Source: Pontibacter lucknowensis (GTDB lineage: Bacteria; Bacteroidota; Bacteroidia; Cytophagales; Hymenobacteraceae). From it: DNA of 64,000 bases. The stretch is taken from assembly GCF_900156415.1 (NCBI RefSeq), contig NZ_FTNM01000006.1:62001-126000 (forward strand). Reading direction: 5' to 3'. The notes below the pieces were generated by a model that saw only the letters and a program-made list of their open reading frames with translations, searched no databases and was not told the origin of the DNA. Both the position numbers and the translations under genes were made by a program. This document shows positions 25,246 to 33,762 of the stretch, piece by piece. Position 1 is the first letter of the stretch, and each line of letters begins with the position of its first letter.

Positions 25246-26148
25246 TTACAGGCGGCTCAGGAAAAAGTTTGCAGGCACCCCTTTGGCATCAGGTTTCAGA
25301 GCAAATATACCGCCGCTCTTCGGAAATTCGTGCAGCTGATCATTATCCAGGCCATTGCGGGCGGTGGTGATGTAGAGTGTATCCAGCCGCTCACCACCGA
25401 AAGCGCAGGAAGTAGTATGCGGTGCAGGCACTTTTACTTTGAGGAGCAACTCCCCTGTTTCCGGGTCCCAGCAACCCACGCCCCCACCGCCGTAGAGCGC
25501 AATCCAAAGTCTTCCTCTTTCATCAATGGTCATCCCATCCGGCTTTCCTTCATGCTCCGGTATAGCTATCACATCCCGCTCTTTCTGAATAGTGCCTGTA
25601 TCATGGTCGTAAGAGAAGGATTGCACCTTGCGGGTCGGTGTGTCAATGAAGTACATGCGACTTTTGTCTGCCGTCCAGACCAGGCCGTTTGAAACACTCA
25701 GATTGTCCAGCACCTGTGCGATCTGCCCGTCATGTTCCATGCGGTATAGCACCGCAGCCCCTTCACGCGAGTCCAGTGCCATAGTGCCTACCCAAAACCT
25801 GCCAGCCGGATCACATTTTCCGTCATTGAACCGGATATCGTCCTGTTCCAGCGGATTGGCCACCAGTGTCAGCTCACCGGTTTCAGTATTGATAAAATGG
25901 ATGCCATTCTGCAAGGCAACCAATGCGCCTCCATTTACGATCGGTACTACTGTTCCAGCCCGCTCACCTACCGGCCAGACGGTGTCTTCTTCCGTAGTAG
26001 GGTCAAACAGGTGCAGTTCGCGGCCTTCTATATCCACCCAGTAAAGTCGCTTCTCAGCCGGATGCCAGATGGCTCCCTCACCAAGCGTGGCCTTGGCGTC
26101 GAGCACCAGTTCCGCTTCCAGTTCACTGTAATTTTTGGCTCTGCTCAT
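25246..26148 (-). CDS. SMP-30/gluconolactonase/LRE family protein
   Basis: 300 residues, no signal peptide, with the six-bladed propeller motifs of the SMP-30 family: LGEGAIWHP (metal ligand Glu24), RFNDGKCDPAGRFWVGTM, SVSNGLVW with the ligand Asn, and KPDGMTIDERGRLWIA with the catalytic Asp. These residues bind one divalent metal and open sugar lactones such as gluconolactone. Unlike the lipoprotein at 12383-13252, here the active-site residues are complete, so a lactonase role is credible. Downstream of the cytochrome gene but separated by a terminator. Confidence 0.88.
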   Translation of the reverse strand: MSRAKNYSELEAELVLDAKATLGEGAIWHPAEKRLYWVDIEGRELHLFDPTTEEDTVWPVGERAGTVVPIVNGGALVALQNGIHFINTETGELTLVANPLEQDDIRFNDGKCDPAGRFWVGTMALDSREGAAVLYRMEHDGQIAQVLDNLSVSNGLVWTADKSRMYFIDTPTRKVQSFSYDHDTGTIQKERDVIAIPEHEGKPDGMTIDERGRLWIALYGGGGVGCWDPETGELLLKVKVPAPHTTSCAFGGERLDTLYITTARNGLDNDQLHEFPKSGGIFALKPDAKGVPANFFLSRL

Positions 26149-26180
26149 GTGTGTTAGCTTGCTGTGGTTGAGGTATAAAA

Positions 26181-26222
26181 AAAGCTGTCCCCATACCTGT
26201 GTGGGTACCGGAGGACAGCTTT
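26181..26222 (-). terminator. Terminator of the cytochrome gene
   Basis: AAAGCTGTCC (26181-26190) pairs with GGACAGCTTT (26213-26222). Read on the minus strand the hairpin is followed by a run of T, as expected after the cytochrome stop codon at 26233. Confidence 0.75.
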
Positions 26223-26232
26223 CGGGATCATG

Positions 26233-26757
26233 CTATTGGCGGAGTGACAGGATGTAACGAGCCATCTCCTTGGCATCGGCTTCGCTTATGTTCGGGTGCG
26301 GCGGCATTGGGATCTGTCCCCATGCTCCGGATCCGCCCTGAATGATTTTACTCGATAAATAAGTTACGTTTTTGTCGTTGAATTCGTATTTCTCGGCTAC
26401 TTCCTGGTATGACGGGCCTACTACTTTCTGGTCCACTTTGTGACAGGCAAGGCAGTCAGAACCGGCGATCAGCTTCTCCCCTTTGGCGTACTGTCCGGCC
26501 AGTGCCTCTTTCTGCTGGGCAGCTCCCTCAGTTGCTCCCGGACCAGTTTCGGTGCCGGCCGGTGTGGTCTGTACATCCTGGGTGGCTCCTCCTGCAGGTG
26601 GTGTGGTAGCAGGGCGCGGCGGTTGCGGACGGGAGGCTACTGCTGTGGTGTCAGGCTGGTAGTCACTGTCATAGTAGCGTTCATACTCCGATTTCTGCTC
26701 ATTGCCGCAGGCTGTCAGCAGCGCAAAGGCCGAAATAGCCATCAGTATCTTTTTCAT
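26233..26757 (-). CDS. Lipoprotein cytochrome c, single haem
   Basis: 174 residues. A lipoprotein signal (LLTACGN, Cys17) is followed by a Pro/Thr/Ala/Gly-rich linker (30-85) and a small class I cytochrome c domain. The haem motif is CLACH (Cys102, Cys105, His106) and the likely sixth ligand is Met151 in GQIPMPPHP. It would carry electrons in the periplasm, tethered to a membrane. The domain looks like cytochrome c-551/552. Divergent from the metalloprotease gene at 26949 with 191 bases between. Confidence 0.88.
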   Translation of the reverse strand: MKKILMAISAFALLTACGNEQKSEYERYYDSDYQPDTTAVASRPQPPRPATTPPAGGATQDVQTTPAGTETGPGATEGAAQQKEALAGQYAKGEKLIAGSDCLACHKVDQKVVGPSYQEVAEKYEFNDKNVTYLSSKIIQGGSGAWGQIPMPPHPNISEADAKEMARYILSLRQ

Positions 26758-26948
26758 AGTGCAAGGTTTTGTTTGTTCTAAATCGTGCTCTGAGAGCGCT
26801 CAGAGAATATGTACTCTCCTGAGCGCTTAAGGTTTTCAGATTTAAGGGAGCCTCCCATTCAATTCGGTTTAAGCTATATTTTCAGGATTCTATTTTCAAA
26901 ATGCGTAACTTAAGCCTGCATACCCTATCTTATTCTATACTTTAAACC

Positions 26949-29384
26949 ATGAAATTAACTCTTAAAAACGGGCTTCTGCTCCTTCTTCTGCTTCCGCTGC
27001 TGGCCTTTGGCAGCGCCCAGGCACAGAACCTCCCCAGCATCAGTTCCAAAACTGCGGGGATGAAAAAATTCCCCGGTTTCTATACCTTCTACTGGGACGA
27101 AAACAACGGTAAGATCTGGCTGGAGATTGATAAGTTCGGGCAGGATTTTCTGTATGTGAACTCGCTGCCGGGCGGACTCGGCTCCAATGACATAGGTCTC
27201 GATCGCGGTCAGCTGGGCGGCCAACGCATTGTGTCCTTTAAAAGGATCGGTCCGAAGGTGCTGCTCGTGCAGCCAAACCTGCGTTACAGAGCCATCACAG
27301 ACAATCAGAATGAAGCCCGCGCCGTGGAAGAGTCTTTCGCCCAGTCTGTGCTCTGGGGATTCAAGGCCGAGGCGGCGGATGGGCAGCGGGTGCTGGTCGA
27401 TGCCACTGACTTTCTGCTGCGCGATGCCCACGATGTGATCGGCAGCATACGGCGTTCCAATCAGGGCACCTATCGCCTCGACGCCAGTCGCTCGGCGCTA
27501 TACCTGCCGCGCACCAAAAATTTCCCGAAGAACACTGAGTTTGAGTCGACCCTTACTTTCACCAGTGACAATGGCGGCTTTATAGTGCGCAGCGTAGCTC
27601 CTGATGAACAAGCCGTTACCCTGCGCCAGCACCACTCCTTCATCGAGCTGCCTGACAGTAATTACACGCCGCGTGAGGCTGACCCTAGAGCCGGTTATTT
27701 CGGTATCTCCTATTTCGACTACGCCACACCGGTAAACCAGAACATAGAGAAGCGCTACATTGCCCGCCACCGTCTGCAGAAGAAGAACCCTTCGGCCAAG
27801 GTATCGGAAGCTGTGAAGCCGATCGTGTACTACGTGGATAATGGGGCACCGGAGCCTATCCGATCAGCCTTGCTGGACGGTGCCCGCTGGTGGAACCAGG
27901 CTTTTGAGGCGGCCGGTTATAAAGATGCCTTCCGGGTAGAGGTACTGCCTGACACGGCCGATCCGATGGATGTGCGCTACAACATGATTCAGTGGGTGCA
28001 CCGCAGCACCCGCGGCTGGTCTTATGGCGCTTCTGTGATGGACCCGCGCACCGGTGAGATCATCAAAGGGCATGTGTCGCTAGGCTCTTTGCGGGTACGG
28101 CAGGATTACCTGATCGCGGAGGGGCTGCTGGCCCCTTACGAAGATGGCAAGCCTGAAAACAAAGCAATGATGGAGATGGCGCTCGCCCGCATCCGGCAAT
28201 TGTCGGCACACGAACTGGGCCATACCTTGGGCATTATGCACAACTATGACGCCAACAACAATGCCTCCGTGATGGACTACCCACACCCGCAGGTACAGTT
28301 GGACAGAACCGGCAACATCAACATCAGCAATGCCTATGGTACCAGTATAGGCGAGTGGGACAAACTGGCCGTGACCTTTGGCTACCAGGACTTCCCAAAG
28401 GGAACCGACGAAAAGAAAGCACTGGATGAACTGCTGGCACAGGGCCGGGGCCGGGGACTTACCTTTATCTCTGACACGGATGCCCGCTCTCCCGGCGGTG
28501 CCCACCCGACTGCCCACCTGTGGGACAATGGCACCAATGCGGCGGATGAGCTGATGCGCGTGCTCGAGGTACGCAGAAAAGCTCTGCAAAACTTCTCCGA
28601 AAAGAATATTAAACCAGGTGCTGCCATGAGTACATTGGAAGATGTACTGGTACCCATTTATAATTTCCACCGCTACCAGACCGAAGCAGCAGCCAAGCTG
28701 ATCGGGGGCATGCGCTATACCTATGCCATGCGTGGCGATAAGCAGCTGGTAACCGAAGTGCTTGACAAAAAAGAGCAGCAAAAGGGCCTCGATGCCATGC
28801 TTCAGACGATTTCGCCGGAAGTGCTTACCCTGCCAGAGAACGTCATCACCCTGATCCCGCCCCGTGCGCCGGGCCTGGGTAACAACCGTGAGCTCTTTGC
28901 GAAAAGAACCGGCCTTACTTTTGATCCGCTGGCAGCAGCGCAGGCTTCTGCTGACTTCTCTGTTTCTTTCCTGCTGCACCCGGAGCGTGCCTCCCGTCTT
29001 GTGGAGTTCGGGGCACGGCATAACACCCTAAGTCTGCAGGATGTCACCAGTCAGCTGATCGGGCAAACCTGGAAAAGCAGACGCCTTAACGGACTGGCTG
29101 GTCAGGTACAGTTGCAAACCGAACAAGTGGTACTGAGCCACCTGCTAGCCCTGACACAGAACCAGAACGCCTCGTACCAGGCACGTGCCGTTGCCGCAAG
29201 CGCACTGGCCGACATTAAGCAGCATGTCACCAGTCAGGCCAAACGCACACGCGACACGGGCTACAAAGCGCATCTGGATTTCGCGCTGGCTCGTATGGAG
29301 AAGCCTGAGGAAGTAAAACCAACCAAACAGCTCAACCTGCCTCCTGGCGCCCCTATTGGGGATGGCGTATTTGGTTGTGAATAA
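26949..29384 (+). CDS. Zinc-dependent metalloprotease (DUF5117/DUF5118 type)
   Basis: 811 residues with a Sec signal peptide (KNGLLLLLLLPLLAFGSAQA). The zincin motif HELGHTLGIMH is complete: His421, Glu422, His425 and third ligand His431, followed by NASVMDYP, which gives the Met-turn. The N-terminal half has the strand-rich DUF5118/DUF5117 pattern (FPGFYTFYWDENNGKIWLEI). Expected to be exported and to cut proteins or peptides; substrate unknown. A paralogue with the same layout is at 41043-43553. Length and order match the Bacteroidota zinc-dependent metalloprotease group. Confidence 0.88.
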   Translation: MKLTLKNGLLLLLLLPLLAFGSAQAQNLPSISSKTAGMKKFPGFYTFYWDENNGKIWLEIDKFGQDFLYVNSLPGGLGSNDIGLDRGQLGGQRIVSFKRIGPKVLLVQPNLRYRAITDNQNEARAVEESFAQSVLWGFKAEAADGQRVLVDATDFLLRDAHDVIGSIRRSNQGTYRLDASRSALYLPRTKNFPKNTEFESTLTFTSDNGGFIVRSVAPDEQAVTLRQHHSFIELPDSNYTPREADPRAGYFGISYFDYATPVNQNIEKRYIARHRLQKKNPSAKVSEAVKPIVYYVDNGAPEPIRSALLDGARWWNQAFEAAGYKDAFRVEVLPDTADPMDVRYNMIQWVHRSTRGWSYGASVMDPRTGEIIKGHVSLGSLRVRQDYLIAEGLLAPYEDGKPENKAMMEMALARIRQLSAHELGHTLGIMHNYDANNNASVMDYPHPQVQLDRTGNINISNAYGTSIGEWDKLAVTFGYQDFPKGTDEKKALDELLAQGRGRGLTFISDTDARSPGGAHPTAHLWDNGTNAADELMRVLEVRRKALQNFSEKNIKPGAAMSTLEDVLVPIYNFHRYQTEAAAKLIGGMRYTYAMRGDKQLVTEVLDKKEQQKGLDAMLQTISPEVLTLPENVITLIPPRAPGLGNNRELFAKRTGLTFDPLAAAQASADFSVSFLLHPERASRLVEFGARHNTLSLQDVTSQLIGQTWKSRRLNGLAGQVQLQTEQVVLSHLLALTQNQNASYQARAVAASALADIKQHVTSQAKRTRDTGYKAHLDFALARMEKPEEVKPTKQLNLPPGAPIGDGVFGCE

Positions 29385-29403
29385 TCATCAGCAGGACCTA
29401 AAG

Positions 29404-29436
29404 TTTGGAAAACCTGTCCGCTTTAAGATAAATTTG
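29404..29436 (+). promoter_or_regulatory. Bacteroidota-type promoter before the 29461 gene
   Basis: TTTG at 29404-29407 and TAAATTTG at 29429-29436 match the -33 and -7 boxes with a 21-base spacer. The start codon lies 25 bases after the -7 box. Confidence 0.55.
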
Positions 29437-29460
29437 AAGTCGGACATTTTAGCTTGAGCA

Positions 29461-29874
29461 ATGAAGAAAGAATTGAAGAACCCGTTTGGCCGCGTATACC
29501 TTACCATAGAGGTAAATGCGAAGAACAGATGGGTGCATGTGAACTGGATGGGTTATCTAACAGAGGAGAATATCAAAACCGGTGCTCAAGCTTACACTGA
29601 TGCACTGGCCGAGGCCGGTTACAACTGCGTTCTGAATGACACGCGGCTGATCATCGGCGGATGGGACCACTCCCTCAGCTGGGTACTTAATGAATGGAGC
29701 CCTCGTGCCGCCAGGGCCGGGCTGAAGTATTTTGCCATGATCACTACTCCGGAAACTTTTGCTGAATCAACTGCCGCCAGCTTTTACAATAATCTGAAAG
29801 CTTTCACGGCAAAGGTATTTGATGACAAGAATTCAGCAGAAGAATGGCTCCGACAATACTCTCTTAAAAAGTAA
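29461..29874 (+). CDS. STAS/SpoIIAA-like small protein of unknown function
   Basis: 137 residues, soluble, with alternating strands and helices: YLTIEVNAKNRWVHVNWMGYLTEENIKTGAQAY, then NCVLNDTRLIIGG and a helical C-terminus. This looks like the SpoIIAA/STAS-like proteins common in Bacteroidota, which have no proven biochemical role. It lacks an obvious conserved phosphorylatable serine, so classical anti-anti-sigma activity is doubtful. It has its own promoter and terminator, so it is transcribed alone. Confidence 0.7.
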   Translation: MKKELKNPFGRVYLTIEVNAKNRWVHVNWMGYLTEENIKTGAQAYTDALAEAGYNCVLNDTRLIIGGWDHSLSWVLNEWSPRAARAGLKYFAMITTPETFAESTAASFYNNLKAFTAKVFDDKNSAEEWLRQYSLKK

Positions 29875-29891
29875 GCACCCTTAGCTGACAT

Positions 29892-29935
29892 AAAACCCCG
29901 TCTGCGGTAGGTATACCTGCTACAGACGGGGTTTT
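29892..29935. terminator. Strong terminator with a GGTATACC palindrome in its loop
   Basis: AAAACCCCGTCTG (29892-29904) pairs perfectly with CAGACGGGGTTTT (29923-29935). The 18-base loop contains AGGTATACCT, the palindromic form of the word scattered across the window. Serves the gene at 29461 and possibly the convergent gene at 29962. Confidence 0.85.
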
Positions 29936-29961
29936 GCATTTCTATTGTCAGTAATGTCTTG

Positions 29962-30225
29962 CTAGGATAGCGTGCTGATCAGCTGCCGGATGTCTATTTC
30001 ATCCGCATAAGGCTCCAGCACTGCCATGGCACTGGCTGTTTGCTTAAAGGTACTCACAACCTCGGCCTCGGCGCCCGTCCATACCTCCACAAATGTGTGC
30101 CCCAAAGTGTACAGTAAGATCGTATACCCGTTCACCTGACGGCGTGCAATGAGGGTGCCCTCCTTTTTCAGGGCTTCGCGCTGGCTCCGGTAAGGAAGCC
30201 TTTCGAACATGGAATATTCCAGCAT
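29962..30225 (-). CDS. Small conserved-looking protein of unknown function
   Basis: 87 residues, cytoplasmic, with a predicted mixed strand/helix layout: basic N-terminal third (FERLPYRSQREALKKEGTLIARRQ), strand VNGYTILLYTLGHTFVEVWT and a C-terminal helix ending IDIRQLISTL. No motif can be named. The ATG at 30225 (MLEYSMFERLPYR) gives a sensible start; a second Met lies at residue 6. Coding status rests on the good amphipathic pattern and on lying next to a terminator on its own strand. Confidence 0.6.
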   Translation of the reverse strand: MLEYSMFERLPYRSQREALKKEGTLIARRQVNGYTILLYTLGHTFVEVWTGAEAEVVSTFKQTASAMAVLEPYADEIDIRQLISTLS

Positions 30226-30441
30226 AATAGGATATTGCTTCGGGTAATTGCTTATATAAGGTTGAGTGGCTTAAAATGGTTTCAAACAAAGACTACTAAG
30301 GTATAGCGGCTGGTTTCAGGAAAAAAATAAAGCTCACATAATCAACCACTTCTTCATCAGAAGAAATTTCCTGCAGACAGGATAGCTAAGAGTTAACTAC
30401 CAGTTCTATTCTCTTCATCTACTTAGATGACTTCATAAAGC

Positions 30442-32055
30442 TCACCTAATGATAGTAACAGTGCCTTTCAGAGTGCCGGAGCAGTCGTGTGTGACTACCC
30501 AATGATACACAGCTTCGGGAAGGCCATTGCCACTCCAGTCATTGTTATAGTTACTACTTTCGTACACTTTGCTTCCCCACCTGCTGTATACCTGTAGCTT
30601 AGCTCCCGCCAATGCAGGGTCAAGCACAAAATATTCGTTTTTGCCGTCTCCGTTTGGAGTAATCACATTGTAGGTTTTATATGCGCTACCCGCTTGAGCA
30701 CTTTTGGCACTGCAGGGATCAAACTTCATCAGAAAACCATTGATTTCTCCCTTAGCTTTCCAGGAAAGGTGTTCAGCCTGGAGAGGTCCCCAAAACTGCC
30801 CCGAGATATAGAAGGAGCCGTTTGCAGCAAGCGTAATATTTTCGGCAACTCCACCAGCGCTCAGGCTAATGCGCTCTCCCGGGTTTCCCGCAGCATCAAA
30901 ATACTGCACAAAAGGCTTGAAGTCCCAGGCCCCTGCCAGCATGAGTCCTCCGGAGGGCAGCAATTTTAAGTCCTTGGCCAGGTCATGTCCCTCTCCTGCA
31001 TAGCTTCTGGCCCAGATCACAGCGCCATTTTCAGTCAGACTGGCCAGAAAAATATCTGCTGGCACTCCCGGAAACTCAACCATGCCTGTTTCTTCCAGCA
31101 CGATGCCATCAAAATCAATTCTGCCCTTAAAATAGCCTGCCAGGTATATGTTTTTAGTTTTGGGATCAATTTCCAGACTCTCCCCGGCACTACTCAGCAG
31201 GCCGACAGCATTGTTAAAGCCCTTGAGCCAGAGCGTGCGCCCCTGTTTGTCAAACTTTGCAACGAAGATATCATCATGGGATTCAGGGCCTGTCGCGATA
31301 CTGTGATTTGCTATTTTGTACGTGCCGATGTAAGCCCCTGTCATGTATACATTCCCAACCGCATCCAGCTTTACTTCGCGGGGATAGACACTGCCATCGT
31401 GGAAGGACCGGCTGACAAACGATACCTGGCCTTCTGAAGATAATTTGATTAGCAGCAGATCATTCCCTCTCGGATTCTGACTTTTGAATTGCTGGTTTTC
31501 AAGCTGTACTGTGCCCCAGAACTGTACCGGTAACACCACTTCTCCTTCCGGGCTGGCGGTGATGACACCCATCAACGTAGCCGAGGCGTAGCGCTCCCTG
31601 GTGAGCACCCCCTTGGACCATAGTAGCTTTCCGTTCGTATCAAATTTGCCGATGAAAGTATTAAATACACCTTCACCCTTTAATACGACTTTGTCATCTA
31701 TAAGCAGTTCCTCTATAAATACGCCGCCCACATAGATGTTCCCATACTTATCTGTCGCCACGCCAATGGCGCCCCCATTTTGAGGACCGCCCAATGTTTT
31801 CGCCCAAAGCACCTGACCCGCTGGGTTTGATTTGTACATAAACATGTCAATATTCTCAAGGCTGGTAAGGGTATGGTTGCCAATGGTAATGGTTCCTTCA
31901 AAATGCCCCACCGAAATGATGTTGCCGTCTTTATCAACGATGTGATTCTCAATGGCATTCATCCCTGTTGACCCAACCTGATGTCCCCATTGGATCTGGG
32001 CCTGCAGGTTTAGGGAAAAGAACCAAAATAAAAGCAGAAGTAGAGGTTTATTCAT
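30442..32055 (-). CDS. Exported repeat protein with gliding-motility/T9SS type B C-terminal domain
   Basis: 537 residues. A Sec signal peptide (MNKPLLLLLFWFFSLNLQAQ) precedes six or seven repeats built on DKDGNIISVGHF, DKYGNIYVGG, DAVGNVYMTGAY and similar phrases, an SBBP-like beta-propeller pattern. The last 80 residues are a gliding-motility-associated C-terminal domain: ITPNGDGKNEYFVL, LQVYSRWGSKVYES, WSGNGLPEAVYHWVV. That domain sends proteins through the type IX secretion system. Likely surface-exposed or released; ligand unknown. It is the clearest evidence in the window for T9SS in this organism. Confidence 0.88.
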   Translation of the reverse strand: MNKPLLLLLFWFFSLNLQAQIQWGHQVGSTGMNAIENHIVDKDGNIISVGHFEGTITIGNHTLTSLENIDMFMYKSNPAGQVLWAKTLGGPQNGGAIGVATDKYGNIYVGGVFIEELLIDDKVVLKGEGVFNTFIGKFDTNGKLLWSKGVLTRERYASATLMGVITASPEGEVVLPVQFWGTVQLENQQFKSQNPRGNDLLLIKLSSEGQVSFVSRSFHDGSVYPREVKLDAVGNVYMTGAYIGTYKIANHSIATGPESHDDIFVAKFDKQGRTLWLKGFNNAVGLLSSAGESLEIDPKTKNIYLAGYFKGRIDFDGIVLEETGMVEFPGVPADIFLASLTENGAVIWARSYAGEGHDLAKDLKLLPSGGLMLAGAWDFKPFVQYFDAAGNPGERISLSAGGVAENITLAANGSFYISGQFWGPLQAEHLSWKAKGEINGFLMKFDPCSAKSAQAGSAYKTYNVITPNGDGKNEYFVLDPALAGAKLQVYSRWGSKVYESSNYNNDWSGNGLPEAVYHWVVTHDCSGTLKGTVTIIR

Positions 32056-32278
32056 GTAAGTGTAAGAAGTATGTTAGAGTCTGTATGTAGATGATAGCAC
32101 TCCATCACATATAGCATTAGCAATATAAGCTAATATTCAGATCTCTTTCATTTTTAATAATCACAATTACAGTTAGTCCACTCTTCTTACTAAACACAAG
32201 ATAAATGTAGGATTTTGACGAGTTGGATATTTACTTGCAGTTAGATTCAATACATCCTCTCACTGAACGTAAAATATT

Positions 32279-33619
32279 GTGAAAGCAGGAACACTCTCTT
32301 TTAAAGAAACATTTTTCATTGGCTTAATGCTATTCGCCATCTTCTTCGGCGCGGGCAACCTCATTTTTCCTTTATCATTGGGTCAGGCCGCCGGCACTGA
32401 ACTTACACTTGCTATTATCGGCTTTCTGATGACAGGCGTAGGGCTACCGCTGCTGGGAGTTATTGCGATCGGCATGTCTAAAAATGAAGACGTGCAGTCC
32501 ATTTCGGCTAAGGTGCACCCACTGTTTGGGCTATTGTTTCCGGTTATCATTTACCTGACCATCGGACCGCTGTTCGCCGTGCCCCGAACGGGCACAGTAT
32601 CCTATGAAATCGGAATTGCGCCTTTCCTGCCAGAGGGACTGAAAACAACGGGATGGGGCATGCTGCTCTATTCTGTAGTATTCTTCACTGTCACCTACTT
32701 GCTGGCTCTGAACCCGGGGAAGGTCGTGGATCGCATCGGCAAAATTCTCACGCCGGTGCTGCTCCTAATCCTGGCTGCCCTGCTGCTTCAGAATATTATT
32801 TCACCGCTAGGTGAGATCACAGTTCCGTTGGCGGCCTACGAAGCAGCCCCTTTCTTCAAAGGCTTCCAGGAAGGCTACCTCACCATGGACACCATTGGTT
32901 CTTTTGTGTTCGGTCTGATCGTGATCAATGCCATACGTTCTAAAGGAGTAGACAGCCCAAAGCAAATAGCCAAAGTCTGCACCACAGCCGGCCTGATAGC
33001 CGCGGCCGGACTTGGCCTGGTATATGTCGGACTAGCTTACTCCGGGGCAACGAGTGTGCAGGCGATCGGGCATCTGGAAAACGGCGGCCTGATCATCAGC
33101 CAGATCTCCAGTCTGCAGTTCGGACTCTCCGGTAGCCTGATTCTGAGCGTAGCCATCACCTTTGCCTGCCTTACTACCAGCATCGGTCTGATCGTGGCCT
33201 GCTCCAGCTATTTCAATAAACTGCGCCCTTCTATTTCCTACAAGCAGTATGTGCTGGGACTCACGCTGGTGAGCGCCTTGATCTCAAACGTGGGCCTGAC
33301 GCAGATCATCTCTTTCTCTATACCTGTACTGGTGGCGATCTACCCGATCGTGATCGTCCTGATTACTCTGACTCTTTTTGGCTCCCTTCTCCGCAACCGA
33401 AATGCGATCTATACCTGGTCGGTACTGCTGACAGGTATAGTGAGTGTGGTGGAGGGGCTGGGCGCCGCAGGATTTGAATTGGGCATCAGCGATGTCTTCG
33501 CGCGTTACCTGCCGCTTTACAGTCTGGGTATGGGCTGGATCGTGCCGGCGCTGGTCGGCTGCGTGATCGGCTTTGCTCTTTCTATGCGACAGTCATCTTA
33601 TGCACTTGAAAACGAGTAG
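32279..33619 (+). CDS. brnQ: Branched-chain amino acid:cation symporter (BrnQ/LIVCS family)
   Basis: 446 residues with about twelve membrane helices. The N-terminal FFGAGNLIFPLSLGQ and the following loop are typical of BrnQ transporters, which bring in leucine, isoleucine and valine with Na+ or H+. Start codon is GTG at 32279 (MKAGTLSFKETFFIG); no ATG lies earlier in frame. C-terminal tail is short and hydrophilic. Monocistronic, with a 223-base AT-rich upstream spacer in which no firm promoter was found. Confidence 0.92.
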   Translation: MKAGTLSFKETFFIGLMLFAIFFGAGNLIFPLSLGQAAGTELTLAIIGFLMTGVGLPLLGVIAIGMSKNEDVQSISAKVHPLFGLLFPVIIYLTIGPLFAVPRTGTVSYEIGIAPFLPEGLKTTGWGMLLYSVVFFTVTYLLALNPGKVVDRIGKILTPVLLLILAALLLQNIISPLGEITVPLAAYEAAPFFKGFQEGYLTMDTIGSFVFGLIVINAIRSKGVDSPKQIAKVCTTAGLIAAAGLGLVYVGLAYSGATSVQAIGHLENGGLIISQISSLQFGLSGSLILSVAITFACLTTSIGLIVACSSYFNKLRPSISYKQYVLGLTLVSALISNVGLTQIISFSIPVLVAIYPIVIVLITLTLFGSLLRNRNAIYTWSVLLTGIVSVVEGLGAAGFELGISDVFARYLPLYSLGMGWIVPALVGCVIGFALSMRQSSYALENE

Positions 33620-33762
33620 TCCTGTCTGTTCGGCATGGTGCTGATTCTTTCAGTTGAGGCAAAGCTTAGGTAAAGCTATATTTTCCCGTAATTTTGCTTC
33701 TTATTACAGGATTGGCGTAAAATATGGTGCTGACTTACGGCAACACGAACGCCACGAACAAC

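Noticed and set aside
28080..29021. Minus-strand open frame of about 313 codons opposite the first metalloprotease
   Set aside because: Fully covered by a gene with complete catalytic motifs; the translation looks like a shadow frame.
33654..33696. Promoter TTG/TAATTTTG before the pseudouridine synthase
   Set aside because: The -7 box at 33689-33696 fits, but the nearest TTG is 32 bases upstream, too far for a -33 element.
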